Assembly (NCBI RefSeq): GCF_002887775.1
Contig: NZ_LOCM01000033.1
Location: forward strand, 1 to 64,000
Source: Streptococcus penaeicida
GTDB taxonomy: Bacteria; Bacillota; Bacilli; Lactobacillales; Streptococcaceae
Reading direction: 5' to 3'
DNA: 64,000 bases
The notes under the pieces are model-generated. The model had not been told where the DNA came from and did no database searches. It worked only from the letters and a program-made list of their open reading frames with translations. This document shows, piece after piece, positions 59,566 through 64,000 of this stretch. Position numbers and translations under genes: made by a program. Position 1 is the stretch's first letter. Each line of letters opens with the position of its first letter.

Positions 59566-59721
59566 TTACTTATCTTTTTTAGCTTGTTTCTTTAGTTTTT
59601 CCAAGAATTGTGCTTTTAAGTCTTTTGATTTGTCTTTTTTCGTAGCAGACTTTTGTGATTGTTTCTCATGGAAACGCTCCACTTGCTGCATGCCTTTATA
59701 ATCTAATTGATATTTTCCCAT
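59566..59721 (-). CDS. 51-residue Lys-rich protein of the nrdD operon
   Basis: MGKYQLDYKGMQQVERFHEK start and LKAQFLEKLKKQAKKDK end. No Cys, no membrane segment; about a third of residues are Lys. GAGGAAGAA lies upstream of the ATG. I do not recognise a named family; the position between nrdD and the oxidoreductase suggests co-transcription. Confidence 0.7.
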   Translation of the reverse strand: MGKYQLDYKGMQQVERFHEKQSQKSATKKDKSKDLKAQFLEKLKKQAKKDK

Positions 59722-59754
59722 TTTTCTTCCTCTTTTCTGACATCTGATATAAAT

Positions 59755-59783
59755 AAAAGATTGCTTTTGGTAAGCAACCTTTT
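59755..59783 (-). terminator. Hairpin after nrdD
   Basis: AAAAGATTGCTT / AAGCAACCTTTT stem with a five-base loop. On the minus strand the T tract is modest, so it may only reduce read-through to the downstream genes. Confidence 0.6.
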
Positions 59784-59825
59784 AAGCATAACATCATTTT
59801 TGAAAAATTGCTATTGAGACTAATC

Positions 59826-62024
59826 TTACAAGCCTGGGTATTTTATGGTTGATCCATTCATATGTTTAACACGTGACGTGATTTCTTTATGACGACCATT
59901 AACCATTGGACGTGCCTGTGGGTTCCCAAGATAGCCACATGTTCGTTTAACCACATCAACTGTTTTCGGGTCATTATTGCCACAGTTTGGACATGTAAAG
60001 CCTCTTTCAGTAGGTTTGAAATCACCTTCAAATTGACACTGGTAACACTTATCAATTGGCGTGTTTGTTCCTAGGTAGCCAACTCGGTCATATGCATAAT
60101 CCCAAACAGCTTCCAAAGCCTTAGGATTCTGTTGCAATACCGGGTACTCACAATAGTGAATGAAGCCACCAGACGTACCCACTTCAGGATAAATCTTTTC
60201 AAAGTCCAATTTTTCAAATGGAGTTGGATTTTTCCGGACATCATAGTGGAACGAGTTTGTATAGTACTCTTTATCTGTGATGTTCTCAAGAACACCAAAC
60301 TTTTCAGTATCTAAACGACAGAAGCGATCTGTAAGACTTTCCGACGGTGTTGAATAAACTGAGAAATGGTAGCCATAAGTGTTAGACCAATCTTCACAAG
60401 CCTCTTTCATGGCTTTTATAATGGATACTGTAAATTCTTTTGCTTCATCATTTGTTTCCCACTCTCCACCATAGAAAACAGAAGCCACTTCATAAAGGCC
60501 AATATAGCCTAAAGAAACGGTAGCTCGACGATTTTTGAATAGTTCGTCAACAGAATCTGTCTTGTTCAGACGTTTGCCGAAGGCACCATATTGGTAAAGA
60601 ATTGGAGCATTGGCTGGACTAGCTTCCTTAACGCGTTCAACACGATAAACAAGTGCGTCTTTACCAATTCCAAGGCGCTCATTAAAAAGCTCCCAGAATT
60701 TATCCATGTCACCATTAGATTCCAAAGCAATACGTGGAAGATTCAAAGTGACGACCCCTAAGTTCATCCGACCAGAAGTCACATCTTGACCATTTTCATC
60801 TTTCCATCCTTGTAAGAATGAACGACATCCCATTGGTGCCTTGAAAGAGCCCGTTAAATCGATAATTTTGTCATAGGAAAGCATATCCGGATACATGCGT
60901 TTTGTAGCACATTCCAAGGCTAACTGTTTAATATCGTAGTTAGGTGTATCTTCCTCTAAGTTTAAACCTCGTTTTACAGTAAAAATTAATTTGGGGAAAA
61001 TAGCAGTTCGATGTTCACTACCAAGCCCTTTAATCCGAATCTCAAGTATAGCCTTCTGAATTTCACGCTCAAACCAAGATGTCCCTAAGCCAAATCCAAG
61101 AGATGTAAATGGTGTTTGCCCATTAGAAGTGAAAAGAGTATTAATCTCATATTCCAATGATTGCATGGCATCATAGATGTCTTTTTGTGTTTTCTCATAG
61201 GCATAAGCTTCACGTTTCTCTTCAATAACCCATTTTTCAGCGTCAGCCATGTGTTTCTTGTAATTGAGCTCGGCGTATGGGGCTAAGAATTCGTCAATAC
61301 GATCAGCAGTACAGCCACCGTACTGACTTGAAGCAACGTTGGCAATGATTTGTGAGATTTGTGCAGTCGCTGTTTGAATTGATTTTGGACTTTCAACTTC
61401 GGCATTACCAATTTTGAATCCATTGGCTAACATCCCTTTAAAGTCAATTAAACAACAGTTAGTCATTGGCGTATAGGGACTATAATCCAAATCATGATAA
61501 TGAATATCACCCTTTTGATGGGCATTGGCGACATGAGGAGGTAACATTTTTAAGCCAATTGACTTTCCGACAATACCAGCCGTTAAATCACGTTGCGTGT
61601 TAAAGACATCACTGTCCTTATTAGCATTCTCGTTTACGACTGTTTGATCTTTATTAAGCAGTTTATCAATGGTAAAGTTAATATCAGTTGCTTGAGAGCG
61701 CGCAAAATCACGTTGAGTTCGATAATTAATATAAGCCTTGGCAATGGCATACTCATTAGCTGATAATAATTCGTGCTCTACGATATTTTGAATTTCGTAA
61801 ATTTTAATATTGTTTGGAAAACGATCTTGAATTTCCGCAATGACACGATCAGAAATAGCCTCTAGTTTAGCTTCAACCAAGGGTGACATCTTAGTAACTT
61901 CAAGACTCGCTTTCAATAAAGCACTATAGATTTTCGTCGTGTCAAAAGACACTAAACGACCGTCACGTTTAATTACTTTTATATCAGGTTGAGCAAATAT
62001 AGTTTCTTTTTCTTCTGTCATCAT
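59826..62024 (-). CDS. nrdD: Anaerobic ribonucleoside-triphosphate reductase
   Basis: 732 residues from the ATG at 62024; AAGGAGAA sits eight bases before it, while an ATG at 62030 is too close. An N-terminal ATP-cone (VIKRDGRLVSFDTTKIYSAL) is followed by the catalytic barrel. A C-terminal zinc site (CYQCQFEGDF, FTCPNCGNN) and the glycyl-radical loop RTCGYLGNPQARP are intact. It reduces NTPs to dNTPs without oxygen. Two NrdR boxes overlap its promoter. Confidence 0.96.
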   Translation of the reverse strand: MMTEEKETIFAQPDIKVIKRDGRLVSFDTTKIYSALLKASLEVTKMSPLVEAKLEAISDRVIAEIQDRFPNNIKIYEIQNIVEHELLSANEYAIAKAYINYRTQRDFARSQATDINFTIDKLLNKDQTVVNENANKDSDVFNTQRDLTAGIVGKSIGLKMLPPHVANAHQKGDIHYHDLDYSPYTPMTNCCLIDFKGMLANGFKIGNAEVESPKSIQTATAQISQIIANVASSQYGGCTADRIDEFLAPYAELNYKKHMADAEKWVIEEKREAYAYEKTQKDIYDAMQSLEYEINTLFTSNGQTPFTSLGFGLGTSWFEREIQKAILEIRIKGLGSEHRTAIFPKLIFTVKRGLNLEEDTPNYDIKQLALECATKRMYPDMLSYDKIIDLTGSFKAPMGCRSFLQGWKDENGQDVTSGRMNLGVVTLNLPRIALESNGDMDKFWELFNERLGIGKDALVYRVERVKEASPANAPILYQYGAFGKRLNKTDSVDELFKNRRATVSLGYIGLYEVASVFYGGEWETNDEAKEFTVSIIKAMKEACEDWSNTYGYHFSVYSTPSESLTDRFCRLDTEKFGVLENITDKEYYTNSFHYDVRKNPTPFEKLDFEKIYPEVGTSGGFIHYCEYPVLQQNPKALEAVWDYAYDRVGYLGTNTPIDKCYQCQFEGDFKPTERGFTCPNCGNNDPKTVDVVKRTCGYLGNPQARPMVNGRHKEITSRVKHMNGSTIKYPGL

Positions 62025-62049
62025 TTTCATTTCTCCTTACTTGGACTAT

Positions 62050-62077
62050 TATATCACGACAAGAAAAAAAATCAATA
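62050..62077 (-). promoter_or_regulatory. Promoter of the nrdD operon
   Basis: On the minus strand TTGATT and TATAAT with a 16-base spacer. NrdR box 2 covers the -35. Confidence 0.55.
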
Positions 62078-62117
62078 TCTTGTGTCAAGAAATTTGCTCA
62101 AACACAACATATTGATT
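62070..62117. promoter_or_regulatory. Pair of NrdR boxes
   Basis: AATCAATATCTTGTGT (62070-62085) and ACACAACATATTGATT (62102-62117) form an inverted pair with centres 32 bases apart, about three helical turns, as is usual for NrdR sites. Confidence 0.7.
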
Positions 62118-62123
62118 TTCAAC

Positions 62124-63686
62124 TTATTTTTGTTGATAGATATGAAAGCTTGTCGTATCAGCTCTATCTATCATTCGATAGTCACTTTTTAAATGTTTTT
62201 TTAGATTTTTTGGTAAAGTCATCTTATCATTGACAATAATATAGCTAGCATTATTCTGTAAAAGCTCATCAACTAAAATGCGTTTGTTCTCAGCTTTTTT
62301 CACATTAACAGACGGAGAAGCAAATTGGGAGGCTGTTTTTCGCTGACCCTCTAAATAAATTTGTGAGGTCTGATCCCAAACATATATTTTTTCAGATTTT
62401 GCTACCTTTTTCTTCACAAAAGTAATAACAGACTCTCTATCCCTTACTAGAAGATTAAGCTCATGATAAGAATACATCGATAGCCCTAGTGACAAAATAA
62501 TGACAACTAAAGGTAAATAATAATTCTTTTTAAAATAAAGGCTGATTAAAGTTAGAATGCCATATTTGCGTCTTCTTCCACGTCGATGACTATTTAATTT
62601 TAAAGCATCAGCGTAATAATTAGCAAATGGAAATACTGTCAATAACAAAGCAAAAGGGAGTAAACCTAGTAAATGATAAGGGTAAAAGTCACCACTGAAT
62701 GCAGCAAAAACAAAATAAGTGATTGTGACTGAAACTAATAACCACTTGATATAGTAGTCATTGTCTTGATATTTTGTTTTAAAGAAATAATAATAACCGT
62801 TGAGGAAACCGAGACCAAATAGAAAGGCGAATTGAATGACTAGTGAAAGTAAAACTGGCAAATCTCCTACCCTAAAATAGGTGAATTGATAGGCAACGGC
62901 CTGAGAAATATAGGGACCTAAAATCTGTAAATCAAGAATGAAATAACCAGCAGTGTAAAATACTAATGATAAACCCCAGATAATGGCTAATAATTGGTAA
63001 AAGCCACGAGCCAAGTGTTTTTGTTTTCGATTATAGATAATAATAGCAATGGCAACAAAGAGCCAAAAAACCAGCGTTTTAGGTTCTAAGAGCATTGACA
63101 TACCACCGGCCAAACCAAATAGAATAAAGGACTCATCCTTGGTTAATTCAGCAAAATATTTGGTTAAGAACCAAAGTGCCATTAAAAGGAAAGGCATGGC
63201 AAATTGGACTGGGTACATCCCACCAAATCCAAGCGTAGCCATAAACATAAATAATAATAAGGTAAAACTCAGTGATACCTTTCGATTGCCAACTATAAAA
63301 TGAACCAATTTATAGAAGTAAATACCTGACATATAAAATGCGATACCTTCAAAAATCAGTAACCAGAAGCTAGAACCCCAGAAATAACTTAAGGCAATCA
63401 AAACAAAATAGAGCATTCCCCCACTAGTGAAGACTTCACTATAAGGAATTTGTCCTTTTGCCAACATCATCCCGATATAAAGGTTTTGCGATTGCAAAGG
63501 ATTTGCAAAGTGTAGAAAAAAAGGATTAGCGACACTGAAAAAAGCTAGAAAAATACTAAAGCATAAAATATAGCCTTTATGTAAACTTGGTACTTTAGTT
63601 TCGTATTTTGTAGTATGAATTGTTGGGCCGTCATCCATTGGAATATCTGCTAAATCCGGCATATAATCATCAGTCATTTGACTCAC
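62124..63686 (-). CDS. Polytopic membrane protein (GT-C glycosyltransferase-like)
   Basis: 520 residues: a cytoplasmic N-terminus of about 37 residues, about 11 membrane helices, and a C-terminal extracytoplasmic domain (KIYVWDQTSQIYLEGQRKTA) like those of GT-C/ArnT-type transferases. The first loop after helix 1 holds YSEVFTSGGML, in place of the usual DE/DD motif of that superfamily. It might transfer a sugar or polyol to a surface polymer. I cannot name it with confidence. Confidence 0.6.
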   Translation of the reverse strand: MSQMTDDYMPDLADIPMDDGPTIHTTKYETKVPSLHKGYILCFSIFLAFFSVANPFFLHFANPLQSQNLYIGMMLAKGQIPYSEVFTSGGMLYFVLIALSYFWGSSFWLLIFEGIAFYMSGIYFYKLVHFIVGNRKVSLSFTLLLFMFMATLGFGGMYPVQFAMPFLLMALWFLTKYFAELTKDESFILFGLAGGMSMLLEPKTLVFWLFVAIAIIIYNRKQKHLARGFYQLLAIIWGLSLVFYTAGYFILDLQILGPYISQAVAYQFTYFRVGDLPVLLSLVIQFAFLFGLGFLNGYYYFFKTKYQDNDYYIKWLLVSVTITYFVFAAFSGDFYPYHLLGLLPFALLLTVFPFANYYADALKLNSHRRGRRRKYGILTLISLYFKKNYYLPLVVIILSLGLSMYSYHELNLLVRDRESVITFVKKKVAKSEKIYVWDQTSQIYLEGQRKTASQFASPSVNVKKAENKRILVDELLQNNASYIIVNDKMTLPKNLKKHLKSDYRMIDRADTTSFHIYQQK

Positions 63687-63751
63687 TTATCTTCTCCTTG
63701 AAATGTCATACAACAAGTATATCAGATTAATGGCCATAGTCAATTTCAGAT

Positions 63752-63803
63752 CCCAAATTGTAAAAATTCTAGCCCAAATTGTAAAAATTCTAGCCCAAAA
63801 TGA
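63752..63803. repeat. 21-bp tandem repeat
   Basis: The unit CCCAAATTGTAAAAATTCTAG occurs twice exactly (63752-63772 and 63773-63793) and a third partial copy starts CCCAAAATGA. It lies just upstream of the membrane protein gene. Confidence 0.85.
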
Positions 63804-63815
63804 TAAAAAGGAAAA

Positions 63816-63838
63816 CAAAAAAAGACCCCTCAGGGCCT
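63816..63838 (-). terminator. Terminator of the DUF1292 gene
   Basis: On the minus strand AAGGCCC / GGGTCTT pairs around TGAG and is followed by T7. Confidence 0.8.
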
Positions 63839-63842
63839 TCTA

Positions 63843-64000
63843 TTATTCTTCGTCTAAAAAGCTATTGAAAACTTCTTCAATCATATCCCATTCAGCATCT
63901 GAATCTTCAGGAATTGGTTGTAAATCGCCTTCAGTACCATCTTCATTTTCAGTAAATGAGTAAGCCTGAATTTCAATTTCACCAGATTCATCTTCTTCAG
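63843..64000 (-). CDS. DUF1292 (YrzB-like) protein, partial at the window edge
   Basis: The last 52 codons are present: very acidic, with [15 protein letters not shown] and [16 protein letters not shown] at the end, typical of the DUF1292 proteins encoded near yrrK/ruvX genes. The N-terminus lies beyond the window. Confidence 0.8.

Overview
The window looks like the chromosome of a low-GC, pyogenic-group Streptococcus. The S. pyogenes-like gene order groES-groEL / clpC-ctsR / ahpCF / rpsB-tsf / pepO / treC-treB-treR / nrdG-nrdD, the streptococcal core proteins (NusG, SecE, PBP2A) and the two sortase-anchored surface proteins with YSIRK-like signal peptides all support this. S. uberis or S. 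parauberis would fit, but the species cannot be fixed from sequence alone. There is one tRNA gene (Cys) and no rRNA, CRISPR array or recognisable insertion sequence.

Layout. 0.2-2.7 kb: leuS. 2.8-8.0 kb: a damaged operon with an amino-acid catabolism look (C26 hydrolase/APC permease remnant, ridA with a stop, a Cys/Met-type PLP enzyme, an M20 dipeptidase and a YheO-type regulator). 8.1-9.5 kb: an LPXTG protein with a SHIRT-like domain and an albumin-binding GA module. 9.7-13.5 kb: nusG, secE, rpmG, pbp2A and a RidA-family gene. 13.7-18.1 kb: a small conserved gene, an RluA-type pseudouridine synthase, a membrane-anchored TcaA-like protein and a secreted C69 dipeptidase. 18.2-22.4 kb: a giant LPXTG protein with a HExxH metalloprotease domain and G5-like repeats. 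22.6-27.7 kb: the heat-shock genes groEL, groES, clpC and ctsR with CIRCE and CtsR boxes. 27.8-36.6 kb: cold-shock protein, Na+/H+ antiporter, an mhq-like quinone/electrophile-detoxification operon, tRNA-Cys and ahpCF. 36.9-40.8 kb: rpsB, tsf, pepO. 40.9-50.4 kb: an AT-rich catabolic island. 50.5-55.1 kb: the trehalose system. 55.2-57.4 kb: a HxlR regulator, a second VOC enzyme and yaaA. 57.5-63.7 kb: the anaerobic ribonucleotide reductase operon and a polytopic membrane protein. A DUF1292 gene runs off the right edge.

The most interesting region is the island between pepO and treC. It carries a BNR/sialidase-like protein, YhcH, a PdxA-type dehydrogenase, a DapA-type aldolase, an iron-type alcohol dehydrogenase, a DUF1537 four-carbon acid-sugar kinase, a divergent PrpR-N/AAA+/Fis-HTH regulator that lacks the sigma-54 contact loop, and an SLC13-type permease. 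A perfect 56-bp direct repeat brackets the whole block. A 14-bp motif occurs upstream of both the kinase operon and the permease, and the permease also has a cre site. Together these suggest a horizontally acquired, CcpA-controlled sugar-acid utilisation module whose substrate is not known to me.

Quality caveat. At least fourteen single-base indels, nearly all in short homopolymers and often GG to G, break genes here, including leuS and groEL, which should be essential. Most are therefore probably sequence or assembly errors. I give the restored coordinates and mark each break. The ridA stop codon and the C26/permease deletion are of a different kind and may be real decay.
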